From assembly GCA_947588765.1 (NCBI GenBank), contig CANPZG010000015.1, forward strand, positions 1 to 33,112: a stretch of DNA of 33,112 nt, read 5' to 3'. The notes below the pieces were generated by a model. The model did not search any database. It was not told the origin of the DNA and saw nothing but the letters and a program-made list of their open reading frames with translations. The DNA is from an uncultured Bacilli bacterium. Lineage in GTDB: Bacteria; Bacillota_I; Bacilli_A; RF39; UBA660. The stretch's first letter is position 1, and each line of letters opens with the position of its first letter. The position numbers and the translations under genes are program-made. This document shows, piece by piece, positions 21,746 through 28,996 of the stretch.

Positions 21746-22742
21746 ATGGTAAATTATATTTATTTATTGAGTAACTTCTTGTACCATCATTTTTAAGATG
21801 ATATTGTTCAATTATTTCATTACTACCATTTTTTAAAGTTACTTCTAGGCCATAACCTACGAAACCTGTACCTTCAGAATTTGCTATTGGTAATTGATTT
21901 AAATCTAAATACATAGTTCCGGGAATATTTAATTTTTTAAATTCATTTTTAATTTTTTGAGATTCACTGTTTGATAAATTTTTGATAGCTTGTAAGACGC
22001 TTTCATTATTATATAAAGCTGGATCAATAGCACAACCATTTTCACTAACAGATATTGCTAGAATATTTTCTTCAGTATTGTATTCATCAGTACCAAATTT
22101 ACATTTTGGTTGAGGTACTTCTTCTTTTCCATCACCAATTATTAATATAGCCTCAGTTGGAGCAGTTTGATTACCACTTGCATCTTTGGCAATTATTTGA
22201 ATTGGATAAGTACCACTTTCTGTATATGTTGTATAATCAATTGGATTTCCTTCTTGAGTTGTAGCTAAATTATAAAATTCAATGATACACTCTTCATTAC
22301 TATTATCAGTACAACTACTAACAAAATCTTGAGCGGCATAAGTAGCACCTTCATCAATAGTTACATTTTTAATTTCTAATATAGGAGAAATAGTATCTAC
22401 AACTTTAAGAATAGTTTTATATTTTTTACGATAGACTTTAACTTCTAATTCGTAATCACCAACTTTTTTTAAATCCACATTGTCAAAATTAATACTTATA
22501 TTTTCTTCATCTATTTGTTCTAATTTGGTGAAAAATACTGTTTTATCTGGTAGCTCACCATTTACTTCAACCGCTACAGAATCACGCATTTCAATAACGG
22601 CATCTTTAGGTATTTTCTTGTTAAAATAATTAACAATTAATAAGCATGCAACTATGCCTATAACACATATACTAATAATGATGATTTGAGTTATAGTTTT
22701 TTTCTTATTTGAAACTTTTTGGTTAAAAAACTTTTTAGCCAT
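21744..22742 (-). CDS. Membrane-anchored protein with Ig-like domains (DUF5011-like)
   Basis: The protein has 332 residues. A basic cytoplasmic start and one membrane segment (about 18-40: IIIISICVIGIVACLLIVNYF) anchor it with the bulk outside. Residues about 50-115 and 117-205 look like tandem Ig-like strands: DYELEVKVYRKKYKTILKVVDTISPILEIKNVTIDEGATY, then SGTYPIQIIAKDASGNQTAPTEAILIIGDG, the DUF5011/cadherin-like end motif. Two Cys (about 150 and 158) may form a disulfide. The last 120 residues have no recognised family. The ATG at 22742 is preferred because GGGAGATGATTCT precedes it; the longer frame start at 22799 has none. It may act in adhesion or envelope organisation; related Ig repeats occur in the 12276 protein. 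Confidence 0.75.
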   Translation of the reverse strand: MAKKFFNQKVSNKKKTITQIIIISICVIGIVACLLIVNYFNKKIPKDAVIEMRDSVAVEVNGELPDKTVFFTKLEQIDEENISINFDNVDLKKVGDYELEVKVYRKKYKTILKVVDTISPILEIKNVTIDEGATYAAQDFVSSCTDNSNEECIIEFYNLATTQEGNPIDYTTYTESGTYPIQIIAKDASGNQTAPTEAILIIGDGKEEVPQPKCKFGTDEYNTEENILAISVSENGCAIDPALYNNESVLQAIKNLSNSESQKIKNEFKKLNIPGTMYLDLNQLPIANSEGTGFVGYGLEVTLKNGSNEIIEQYHLKNDGTRSYSINKYNLP

Positions 22743-22816
22743 AGAATCATCTCCCTTTTTTATCAAGATAATTTTAACATAAATTGTTAATTTAGCCAAT
22801 ATTTAATCAAAAATTG

Positions 22817-22845
22817 TTGTTTTTATTGACATTTTATGATATTAT
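22817..22845 (+). promoter_or_regulatory. rplK-rplA promoter
   Basis: TTGTTT (22817-22822), a 17-bp spacer and TATTAT (22840-22845). A TTGACA at 22826-22831 lies inside the spacer but has no well-placed -10. Confidence 0.45.
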
Positions 22846-22851
22846 CATTAA

Positions 22852-22946
22852 TGCCAATTAAGTTTTAATTGGATAAGTGGAAGGGAAAGAAGCGGACTTG
22901 CCCAATTCCCACTTACGCGAAAAATATTTGTATAGGAGGTGTTTTC
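22852..22946 (+). promoter_or_regulatory. Structured leader of rplK-rplA, candidate L1 binding site
   Basis: Hairpin CCAATTAA/TTAATTGG (22854-22861 with 22865-22872) is followed by TAAGTGG (22874-22880) pairing with CCACTTA (22909-22915), with inner GGG/CCC. Bacterial L11-L1 operons are autoregulated by L1 binding a leader with a GTGGGA-like stem, so the same mechanism is inferred here. Confidence 0.5.
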
Positions 22947-23561
22947 GTGGCTAAAGAAGTCGTAAAGAAAATTAAATTACAAATTGAAGCAGGAAAAGCA
23001 ACACCTGCTCCACCAGTTGGTACTGTATTAGGTCCTGCTGGAATTAATTTACAAGATTTCTGTTCTAAATTTAATGAAGCAACTAGAGATAAGATGGGAG
23101 ATGTTCTTCCATGCGAAATTTCTATTTATGATGACAGAAGTTTTGATTTTGTTCTTAAAACTGCTCCAGCTGCCTTTTTATTAAAGAAAGCTGCTGGTAT
23201 CCAAAAAGCTAGTAAGAAAGGTGCCAATGAAATTGTTGCGACAATTTCTAAAGATGAATTAAGAAAGATTGCAGAAACAAAATTACCAGATTTAAATGCG
23301 TATGATGTGGATGCCGCTATGTTAGAAATCGCTGGTACTGCTCGTAATATGGGTATTGCAGTTAAAGGTTTGAATGATGCTGAACTTGCTGAACAAGCAG
23401 CAGAAGCAGCCGAAGAAGAAAAAGAACAAGCAAAAAGAGAAGCTGAACTTGAAGAACTTGAAGCTGAAGCTAAAGAAATGGCTACAGCTAGTGCTGAAGT
23501 TCCAACTCACGCTGATGAAGCTGAAGAAAAAGCTGAAGAAGCCGAAGAAAATAATAATTAA
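22947..23561 (+). CDS. rplK: 50S ribosomal protein L11 with long acidic C-terminal extension
   Basis: The product is 204 residues against about 141 for normal L11. Residues 1-141 are a regular L11: N-terminal KKIKLQIEAGKATPAPPVGTVLGPAGINLQDFC, central SFDFVLKTAPAAFLLKKAAG, and C-terminal rRNA-binding domain ending with MLEIAGTARNMGIAVKG. The next 60 residues (from LNDAELAEQAAEAAEEE) are almost only Ala, Glu and Lys, predicting a long charged helix or disordered tail. The GTG start at 22947 follows TAGGAGGTG. L11 organises the GTPase-associated centre of 23S rRNA. The reading frame has no sign of a frameshift, so the tail is probably real. rplA follows 31 bp downstream in the same operon. Confidence 0.95.
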   Translation: MAKEVVKKIKLQIEAGKATPAPPVGTVLGPAGINLQDFCSKFNEATRDKMGDVLPCEISIYDDRSFDFVLKTAPAAFLLKKAAGIQKASKKGANEIVATISKDELRKIAETKLPDLNAYDVDAAMLEIAGTARNMGIAVKGLNDAELAEQAAEAAEEEKEQAKREAELEELEAEAKEMATASAEVPTHADEAEEKAEEAEENNN

Positions 23562-23592
23562 TCCGCTAATGAACCACAGTTAGGAGGGAAAA

Positions 23593-24291
23593 ATGAAAAA
23601 GTATAGTAAGAAATATGTGGAAGCATCAAAAAATATTGATAAAACTAAAACTTACAATGTTGAAGATGCAATTAACTTAGTAAAAAGTTCATCTGTTACT
23701 AAATTTGATAGTACAGTTGAAGTTGCTATAAGATTAAAAATTGATGCTAAGAAATCTGACCAACAATTAAAAGGTTCTTTATCACTTCCTCATGGAACTG
23801 GTAAAACTAAAAAAATCTTAGTAATTACTACTGGCGCTAATGCTGAAGAAGCAAAGAAGGCTGGTGCTGATTATGTTGGCGATAAAGATATGATTCAAAA
23901 AATTAAAGAAGAATCATGGTTTGATTTTGATGTTATTGTAGCAACTCCAGATATGATGCCAGAACTTGGTAAAATTGGTAATATTCTAGGACCTAGAAAT
24001 CTAATGCCAAACCCTAAAACTGGTACTGTAACTACAAAAGTAGCTGATACTATTAAAGAAATCAAAAAAGGTATGGTTACATATAAGAATGATAAATTTG
24101 GTAATGTTCATACTATTATTGGTAAAGTATCATTTGATGCTGCTAAGTTAAAAGAAAACTTAGAATATGTTGTTACAACTATTGCTAAGGCAAGACCTGC
24201 ATCTGTAAAAGGTGTATATATGCAAAATATCACAATTTCAACAACTATGGGACCTGGTATAAAGGTTGATAAAAATAGTTTTGACATTTAA
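23593..24291 (+). CDS. rplA: 50S ribosomal protein L1
   Basis: The product is 232 residues, the normal length. Recognisable features are the N-terminal MKKYSKKYVEASKNIDKTKTYNVEDAI, the SLSLPHGTGKTKKILVI block, EEAKKAGADYVG, FDVIVATPDMMPELGKIGNILGPRNLMPNPKTGTV (the most conserved L1 signature) and KARPASVKGVYMQNITISTTMGPGI. It forms the L1 stalk of the large subunit and is a translational repressor of its own operon in many bacteria. Start at ATG after TAGGAGGG. Its last codons and stop overlap the promoter of rplJ. Confidence 0.98.
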   Translation: MKKYSKKYVEASKNIDKTKTYNVEDAINLVKSSSVTKFDSTVEVAIRLKIDAKKSDQQLKGSLSLPHGTGKTKKILVITTGANAEEAKKAGADYVGDKDMIQKIKEESWFDFDVIVATPDMMPELGKIGNILGPRNLMPNPKTGTVTTKVADTIKEIKKGMVTYKNDKFGNVHTIIGKVSFDAAKLKENLEYVVTTIAKARPASVKGVYMQNITISTTMGPGIKVDKNSFDI

Positions 24292-24309
24292 TTAATAATA
24301 TATTATAAT
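24281..24309 (+). promoter_or_regulatory. rplJ-rplL promoter overlapping the rplA stop
   Basis: TTGACA (24281-24286), a 17-bp spacer and TATAAT (24304-24309). The -35 hexamer lies inside the last codons of rplA, before its TAA at 24289-24291. It allows rplJL to be transcribed independently of rplKA. Confidence 0.85.
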
Positions 24310-24314
24310 ACGAA

Positions 24315-24415
24315 TTGAAAACCGAAGACAGTAGGCAATTAGTAAGTCCTACCGAGGGAATCTTAATAAAATTATAAAATTTTTAAGCTTCCCGATGCGG
24401 AGGCTTTTAATTTGA
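24315..24415 (+). promoter_or_regulatory. Ribosomal protein L10 leader (L10-L12 autoregulation element)
   Basis: The leader has the conserved ACCGAAGACAGTAGGC (24321-24336) and CCTACCGAGG (24348-24357) strands with a variable loop, the kink-turn hairpin recognised by the L10(L12)4 complex in the Rfam L10_leader family. A second stem, GGGAATCTTAA with TTAAGCTTCCC (24356-24366 and 24383-24393), follows. Excess L10-L12 binding would reduce rplJL expression. The ribosome binding site lies a few bases further on. Confidence 0.9.
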
Positions 24416-24430
24416 TAAGGAGGATTTAAA

Positions 24431-24928
24431 GTGGCAAGTGAAAAAATAATTGGCCAAAAGAAAGCTATTGTTGATGAAATAGTTAATAATCTAAAAAATA
24501 GCGAAGCGGTTATAATTTTTCAATATCAAGGTTTAACAGTTGCCGACTTAAAAGAATTAAGACGCGAACTTAAAAATGTTGATGCTGAAGTTAAAATTTA
24601 TAAAAATACCTTACTTAAAAGAGCTACTGATGAATTAAAAATTAATATTGATAGCTTTTTAGAAGGACCAAATGCTATTTGTTTTGGTAAAACACTATTA
24701 GAACCAATTAAAATAGTTTCGGATTATGCTAAAACGCATGACAAATTAGATATTAGAGTCGGTGTTATAAGCGGTGATGTTGCGGATATTGCAACAATTA
24801 AAGAATATGCAGAAATTCCATCAAGAGAAGGATTACTTACAATGCTTGCTGGTGGTATGATGCAATATGTTAAAGATTTAGCTATAAGTTTGAATTTATA
24901 TTCAGAACAAAAGGAAGGAAAGGAATAG
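24431..24928 (+). CDS. rplJ: 50S ribosomal protein L10
   Basis: The product is 165 residues. The N-terminal rRNA-binding domain has KKAIVDEIVNNLKNSEAVIIFQYQGLTVADLKELRRELK, followed by VKIYKNTLLKRATDE and the L7/L12-binding C-terminal helix (MLAGGMMQYVKDLAISLNLYSEQKE). It anchors L7/L12 dimers at the stalk base. The GTG start follows AAGGAGGATTTAAA. It is preceded by its own promoter and an L10 leader and followed after 4 bp by rplL, so it is translationally regulated as a unit. Confidence 0.98.
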   Translation: MASEKIIGQKKAIVDEIVNNLKNSEAVIIFQYQGLTVADLKELRRELKNVDAEVKIYKNTLLKRATDELKINIDSFLEGPNAICFGKTLLEPIKIVSDYAKTHDKLDIRVGVISGDVADIATIKEYAEIPSREGLLTMLAGGMMQYVKDLAISLNLYSEQKEGKE

Positions 24929-24932
24929 GAAT

Positions 24933-25304
24933 ATGGCAAAATTAACAAAAGATGAATTTATAAGTTCATTAAAAGAAATGACAATTCTTGAAGTTAAAGA
25001 ATTAGTCGATGCAATGAAAGAAGAATTTGGAGTAGATCCTATGGCTGTTGCTGTAGCTGCTGCTCCAGCTGCAGGAGCTAGTGAAGATACTGGTTCTGCA
25101 ACTAAAACAGTAGTTTTAAAATCTGCAGGTGGAAACAAAATTGCAGTTATTAAACTATTAAAAGAAATTACTGGTTTAGGTTTAGTTGAAGCAAAAGCTT
25201 TAGCGGACAATGGTGGTAATGTTAAAGAAAACATTCCTGCTGATGAAGCTCAAGGATATGCTGATCAATTAACTGAAGCTGGTGCTGAAGTAGAATTAGC
25301 TTAA
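24933..25304 (+). CDS. rplL: 50S ribosomal protein L7/L12
   Basis: The product is 123 residues. It has an N-terminal dimerisation helix (TKDEFISSLKEMTILEVKELVDAMKEEFGVD), an Ala-rich flexible hinge (VAVAAAPAAGASE), and the factor-binding C-terminal domain (KTVVLKSAGGNKIAVIKLLKEITGLGLVEAKALADNGG...). This is the multi-copy stalk protein that recruits translation GTPases. The Shine-Dalgarno AAGGAAAGGAA lies in the rplJ 3' end. A strong terminator follows, and rpoB does not come next as it does in most bacteria. Confidence 0.98.
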   Translation: MAKLTKDEFISSLKEMTILEVKELVDAMKEEFGVDPMAVAVAAAPAAGASEDTGSATKTVVLKSAGGNKIAVIKLLKEITGLGLVEAKALADNGGNVKENIPADEAQGYADQLTEAGAEVELA

Positions 25305-25312
25305 TTAAAATT

Positions 25313-25338
25313 ACCAAGTTTAGTGCTTGGTTTTTTTA
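25313..25338 (+). terminator. Terminator of the rplJ-rplL operon
   Basis: ACCAAG (25313-25318) pairs with CTTGGT (25326-25331), followed by TTTTTT. Confidence 0.85.
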
Positions 25339-25344
25339 TTGCAA

Positions 25345-25380
25345 TAAAAAACTTTCTATTTATTTTGGAAAGTCTTTTTT
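25345..25380. terminator. Terminator of the convergent XRE gene
   Basis: ACTTTC (25351-25356) and GAAAGT (25368-25373) are flanked by A- and T-runs. It mainly serves the minus-strand XRE gene and overlaps its stop codon. Confidence 0.6.
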
Positions 25381-25813
25381 ATTTTTTACGACCTAATATT
25401 TCATCAATTGAAAAGTTTGGATATATTAAAGATAAATTATAAAGAAAAGTTGTTGGTATTAAATATCTAGAATTTTCATAATGAGCATATCCAGCGGAAC
25501 TAGTATTTAAAACTTTAGCAATTTTTTCTTGTGTTAATTTATGTTTCTTTCTTATATTTCTTAAATTAACACTAATAATATCAAGATTAATTTTTAATGG
25601 TTTATATATTTCATTATTCTTTTTTAAACCAAATAAATAATCTAAACTATAGTTGTATTTATTAGCATATTTAATTAATTGTCTTAAGGGAATAGTATCT
25701 TTTCCAGTTTCCCATCCTGATATTGTTGAATAAGTTACACCAAAAAGGGAAGTTAAATCTTTTTGCTTAAGGTTTAATAATTCACGTGATTCTCTTAAAT
25801 TCTTAACAATCAT
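25379..25813 (-). CDS. Tandem-HTH XRE-family regulator (two HTH_3 domains)
   Basis: The protein has 144 residues with two HTH domains: NLRESRELLNLKQKDLTSLFGVTYSTISGWETGKDTIP and NLRNIRKKHKLTQEKIAKVLNTSSAGYAHYENSRYLIP. It has the same length, architecture and strand as the regulator at 10045, so these are paralogues. The start follows AAAGGTGAAAAG on the minus strand. It is divergent from the TasA-like surface protein at 25925, whose promoter lies in the 111-bp gap. The second HTH core differs in the recognition helix (AGYAHYE against HSVISAYE), so the paralogues probably bind different operators. Control of the neighbour is inferred. Confidence 0.9.
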   Translation of the reverse strand: MIVKNLRESRELLNLKQKDLTSLFGVTYSTISGWETGKDTIPLRQLIKYANKYNYSLDYLFGLKKNNEIYKPLKINLDIISVNLRNIRKKHKLTQEKIAKVLNTSSAGYAHYENSRYLIPTTFLYNLSLIYPNFSIDEILGRKK

Positions 25814-25865
25814 ATACTTTTCACCAATATAATTTTTTCATTATTTGACAAAAAAATAAATTTTC

Positions 25866-25895
25866 TTGGGGAAATAGACCAAATTGTGGTATAAT
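25866..25895 (+). promoter_or_regulatory. Promoter of the 25925 surface gene
   Basis: TTGGGG (25866-25871), an 18-bp spacer and TATAAT (25890-25895). A short palindrome ACCA-AATTG-TGGT (25878-25890) lies just before and touching the -10 box and could be an operator half-site pair. Confidence 0.5.
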
Positions 25896-25924
25896 TAATT
25901 TAAGATATAAGAGGAGTGGATAAT

Positions 25925-27604
25925 ATGAATAAGAAAAAAGATATAGTATATCTAGTAATTGCAATAGTAACATTAATATCCTTAGTAATGGGAGCAACAT
26001 ATGCCTACTTTCAAGCCCAAACTAAAAACGGTGCTAATTCAAGCGTAGATATAACATCAGGTACTACTGATCATTTAGTATTTACAACAGATGGTAATAT
26101 TAGTATTAGTGCTAGTGCAGATAACTTTAAAGAAAATGGTCAAGACTTAAGTGAGACAGCAACAGCTAAAGCAATATTAACAGCGAATAATACTACTCAT
26201 ATAGCAAATGATACATATAATGTATATTTAGATATAACAAGTAATAATCTAGAATATAGTTCATATCAAAAAGAAAGTGATACAAAAATATATTTAAATA
26301 AAGCCAAAAAAGAAGAAGATATAACAAATGGAGTATTAGATACATATACTCCAGTACCAGAATTGTATTTAAAAATAGAAGGACCAAAAAGTTATAATAA
26401 AGAAATAAATACGATAGATATAACCGAAAAAAGAGGATTAATAACCATAGCCGAAGATGTACCAATAAGTACCACAGCCCCCGAAGGAATAACAACAGAT
26501 ACTTGGACAATAACAATAACTTTTAAGAATTTAGAAACAAATCAACAATTAAATACAGGAAAAGAATTAAAAGGAAAGATAATAATCCAAAAAGAAAAAT
26601 TAGCATTAAGTAAATTACTAGCAGATGCAAATAAAGAAGGAGAAGAACCAATACTTATATATCATGATGGGCAAAAAGATTATACCAAAGAAACCAATTA
26701 TGCATTAGAAGCTGAAGATAATTCATATCGCTATAGTGGAGCAAGTGAAAAGGTAAATAATTATGTCTGTTTTGGAGGAGAGTGTTCCAACAATCCAGCA
26801 GAAGCAGACAAATATTCCAATTTATATCGGATAATAGGAATATTTCCAACGGATTCATCACATACAACATATCAAATGAAAATAATTAAAGCCGATGCAA
26901 CAACAGAAACAGAAACTGGAGGAACAGGAGTAGTGGGACACAATGGTCCTTATGGTTCAACAAGTACATATAAAGGAAAATTAGATTTAAATAAAGTGAC
27001 CAGATATTATTGGAATTACGGTGCAGGAGGAACAAATAATAATAACTGGGGAGAAAGTAATTTAAATAAAGTAAATTTAAACGAAACATACCTAAATTAC
27101 ATAAAAGATAAAGATAAAGACAAATGGTACAACATGATAGAAGAACACACATGGATTACAGCTGGAAATGATTGGGTAAAAATAGGAGGACAAAATGCTA
27201 AAAATGCATATACTAGTGAAATAGTAAAACCAGAAGTAGGTTCAGCATTACCTTCTGTAGCACAGACATACCAAGCCAAAGTAGGACTAATGTATGTGAG
27301 TGATTATATGTATGGAGCTAGTAAAAAATATTGGATAAAACTTGGATGGAATACTAGCGAAACAAATGATTATAGATCAACAATAAATGACAACTGGTTA
27401 TATATGGGCTTATCAGAATGGACAATAACTCGTCGAGTCGATTCTTCAATCAGTGTGTTCATTGTGGATATTTCTGGTAATATACAAAGTAATATTGTTA
27501 CCGACATCAGCTATGCGGTTAGACCTACTATGTATCTAAACTCCAATGTTAAAATTATCTCAGGTGATGGAACTCCAACAAATCCATATAAATTATCTGT
27601 TTAA
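25925..27604 (+). CDS. TasA/SipW-like surface protein with conserved Trp-rich C-terminal domain
   Basis: The protein has 559 residues. Its N-terminal signal anchor ends in LVMGATYAYFQAQ, the typical TasA/camelysin-like SipW-processed motif. A beta-rich domain (about 30-230) ends in TWTITITFKN and a linker. The C-terminal half (about 245-559) is homologous to that of the 17768 product: LIYHDG, SYRYSGA, VNNYVCFGGEC, NLYRIIGIF, YQMKIIKAD, YYWNYG, NNNWGESNLN, WYNMIEEHTWITAG, YQAKVGLMYVSDYMYG, WLYMGLSEWTITRR, YAVRPTMYLNSNVKIISGDG. ATG 25925 is chosen over GTG 25916 because GAGGAG precedes it at proper spacing. It faces a tandem-HTH XRE gene. It is probably an exported fibre or adhesin. The last 190 bases have less A-ended codon use than the rest. 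Confidence 0.82.
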   Translation: MNKKKDIVYLVIAIVTLISLVMGATYAYFQAQTKNGANSSVDITSGTTDHLVFTTDGNISISASADNFKENGQDLSETATAKAILTANNTTHIANDTYNVYLDITSNNLEYSSYQKESDTKIYLNKAKKEEDITNGVLDTYTPVPELYLKIEGPKSYNKEINTIDITEKRGLITIAEDVPISTTAPEGITTDTWTITITFKNLETNQQLNTGKELKGKIIIQKEKLALSKLLADANKEGEEPILIYHDGQKDYTKETNYALEAEDNSYRYSGASEKVNNYVCFGGECSNNPAEADKYSNLYRIIGIFPTDSSHTTYQMKIIKADATTETETGGTGVVGHNGPYGSTSTYKGKLDLNKVTRYYWNYGAGGTNNNNWGESNLNKVNLNETYLNYIKDKDKDKWYNMIEEHTWITAGNDWVKIGGQNAKNAYTSEIVKPEVGSALPSVAQTYQAKVGLMYVSDYMYGASKKYWIKLGWNTSETNDYRSTINDNWLYMGLSEWTITRRVDSSISVFIVDISGNIQSNIVTDISYAVRPTMYLNSNVKIISGDGTPTNPYKLSV

Positions 27605-27617
27605 TAATAACTTCTAT

Positions 27618-27646
27618 TTGACTTAAAAGTTAATATTATATATAAT
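27618..27646 (+). promoter_or_regulatory. Promoter of the 41-residue membrane peptide gene
   Basis: TTGACT (27618-27623), a 17-bp spacer and TATAAT (27641-27646), 25 bp before the start codon. Confidence 0.75.
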
Positions 27647-27671
27647 TAATTTGTAAGTAAAGGAGCGAATT

Positions 27672-27797
27672 ATGAAATTAAATAATCATGGATGGGGTTT
27701 AGTTCAAATGTTATGTTTTTGTGCAGCAATCTTAATAGCTCTTTTAATTGCAGCATATTTTATCTATACATTTTATAAACAATTAGGTTTAAGTTAA
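27672..27797 (+). CDS. Small 41-residue membrane protein with prepilin-like N-terminus
   Basis: The peptide reads MKLNNHGWGLVQML then a hydrophobic helix (about 14-33) and a short polar tail. AAGGAG precedes the ATG with ideal spacing, the promoter is nearly consensus, and a tight terminator overlaps the stop, so it is a genuine monocistronic gene. The start has the form of type IV prepilins (NN-x-GW-x-L-x-x-ML), with Gly7 at the usual cleavage position, but Gln replaces the near-invariant Glu5. It may be a pilin-like or regulatory membrane peptide. No homologous family is named with confidence. Confidence 0.7.
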   Translation: MKLNNHGWGLVQMLCFCAAILIALLIAAYFIYTFYKQLGLS

Positions 27798-27819
27798 AGA
27801 CTAATTTTAGTCTTTTTTT
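27796..27819 (+). terminator. Terminator of the 41-residue peptide gene
   Basis: AAAGACTAA (27796-27804) pairs with TTAGTCTTT (27807-27815), followed by TTTT. It overlaps the stop codon. Confidence 0.85.
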
Positions 27820-27835
27820 CTTATGGAGGTAAATG

Positions 27836-28987
27836 ATGAATGAAATAAAATGTCCTAAATGTGGAACGATGTTTCAAATAAATGAAACGGATTATGAATC
27901 AATTTTAAAACAAGTAAAGAATCAAGAATTTACTAAAGAATTATCTTTTAGGGAAGAACAATTTAAAAAAGATAAGGAAAATGCTTTAATATTATTAACT
28001 AACGAAAAAGATAAAGAAATAAGTGAATTAAAAAATGAATTGAAGCTACAAGAAACAAAGAAAGAAATGGCGATTAAAGATGCTGTAAGTGAAAAAGAAA
28101 AAGCTATTGATGAATTAAATTTAAAAATTGAATCCCAAGAAAAAGAATATATATTAAAAGAAAATAATTTGAAAGTGGGATATGAAGAGAAAATAAAGAA
28201 TAGAGAAGAACAAATAGCCTATTATAAAGATTTAAAAGCTAAACAATCAACGAAAATGATTGGTGAATCTTTAGAACAACATTGTAGTGATGAGTTTAAT
28301 AAATTAAGACCATTATTTAAAAATGCTTATTTTGAAAAAGATAATGATGTTAAGACTGGTTCGAAAGGAGATTTTATCTTTAGAGATTTTGATGATGAAG
28401 GGACAGAAATTGTTTCTATTATGTTTGAGATGAAAAATGAAGCTGATAAGACAGCTACCAAACATAAAAATGAAGATTTCTTTAAAGAATTAGATAAAGA
28501 TAGGAAAGAAAAAAATTGTGAATATGCAGTTTTAGTATCATTACTTGAAATAGATAGTGAATACTATAATGTAGGAATAGTTGATGTATCTCATAAATAT
28601 CCTAAAATGTATGTAATTAGACCCCAATTTTTTATTCCTTTAATAACCTTAATTAGAGATAGTGCTATTAAATCCTTAGACTATAAGAAAGAATTACAAG
28701 TAGTGCGAAATCAAAACATTGATATTGCTCATTTTGAAGAAAATATGAATCTATTTAAAGAAGGGTTTGGTAGAAATTATCGTTTAGCTAGTGATAAATT
28801 TAAAAAAGCGATTGAAGAAATAGATAAAACTATTGATCACTTACAAAAAACAAAAGAAGCTTTAATTTCTAGTGAAAATAATTTAAGATTAGCTAATAAT
28901 AAAGCTGAAGAATTAACCATAAAGAAATTAACGCATAATAGTAAAACGATGGCCGAAATGTTTGAAAAAGAAAAAATTAATGAATAG
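27836..28987 (+). CDS. DUF2130 family protein
   Basis: The protein has 383 residues from ATG 27836 (or one more from the ATG at 27833; the GGAGGT at 27825-27830 is better spaced for 27836). It begins with a short CPKCG half zinc ribbon. Residues about 15-145 form a long coiled coil rich in Lys and Glu. From about 150 the DUF2130 core appears: GESLEQHCSDEFNKLRPLFKNAYFEKDNDVKTGSKGDFIFRDFD..., FEMKNEAD, DFFKELDKDRKEKNCEYAVLVSLLE, typical of the PD-(D/E)XK-like family. A C-terminal helical region follows. The function is not known; a nuclease-like role is suggested by the fold. The next gene starts 9 bp downstream. Confidence 0.8.
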   Translation: MNEIKCPKCGTMFQINETDYESILKQVKNQEFTKELSFREEQFKKDKENALILLTNEKDKEISELKNELKLQETKKEMAIKDAVSEKEKAIDELNLKIESQEKEYILKENNLKVGYEEKIKNREEQIAYYKDLKAKQSTKMIGESLEQHCSDEFNKLRPLFKNAYFEKDNDVKTGSKGDFIFRDFDDEGTEIVSIMFEMKNEADKTATKHKNEDFFKELDKDRKEKNCEYAVLVSLLEIDSEYYNVGIVDVSHKYPKMYVIRPQFFIPLITLIRDSAIKSLDYKKELQVVRNQNIDIAHFEENMNLFKEGFGRNYRLASDKFKKAIEEIDKTIDHLQKTKEALISSENNLRLANNKAEELTIKKLTHNSKTMAEMFEKEKINE

Positions 28988-28996
28988 GAGTATAAT

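Noticed and set aside
24902-25234. 110-codon open frame opposite rplL
   Set aside because: Antisense of the Ala/Glu codons of rplL; no start signal and no protein-like features.
25925-27604. Diversity-generating retroelement target
   Set aside because: The C-terminal fold and shared 3' end recall such targets, but no reverse transcriptase, template repeat or accessory protein is in the window.
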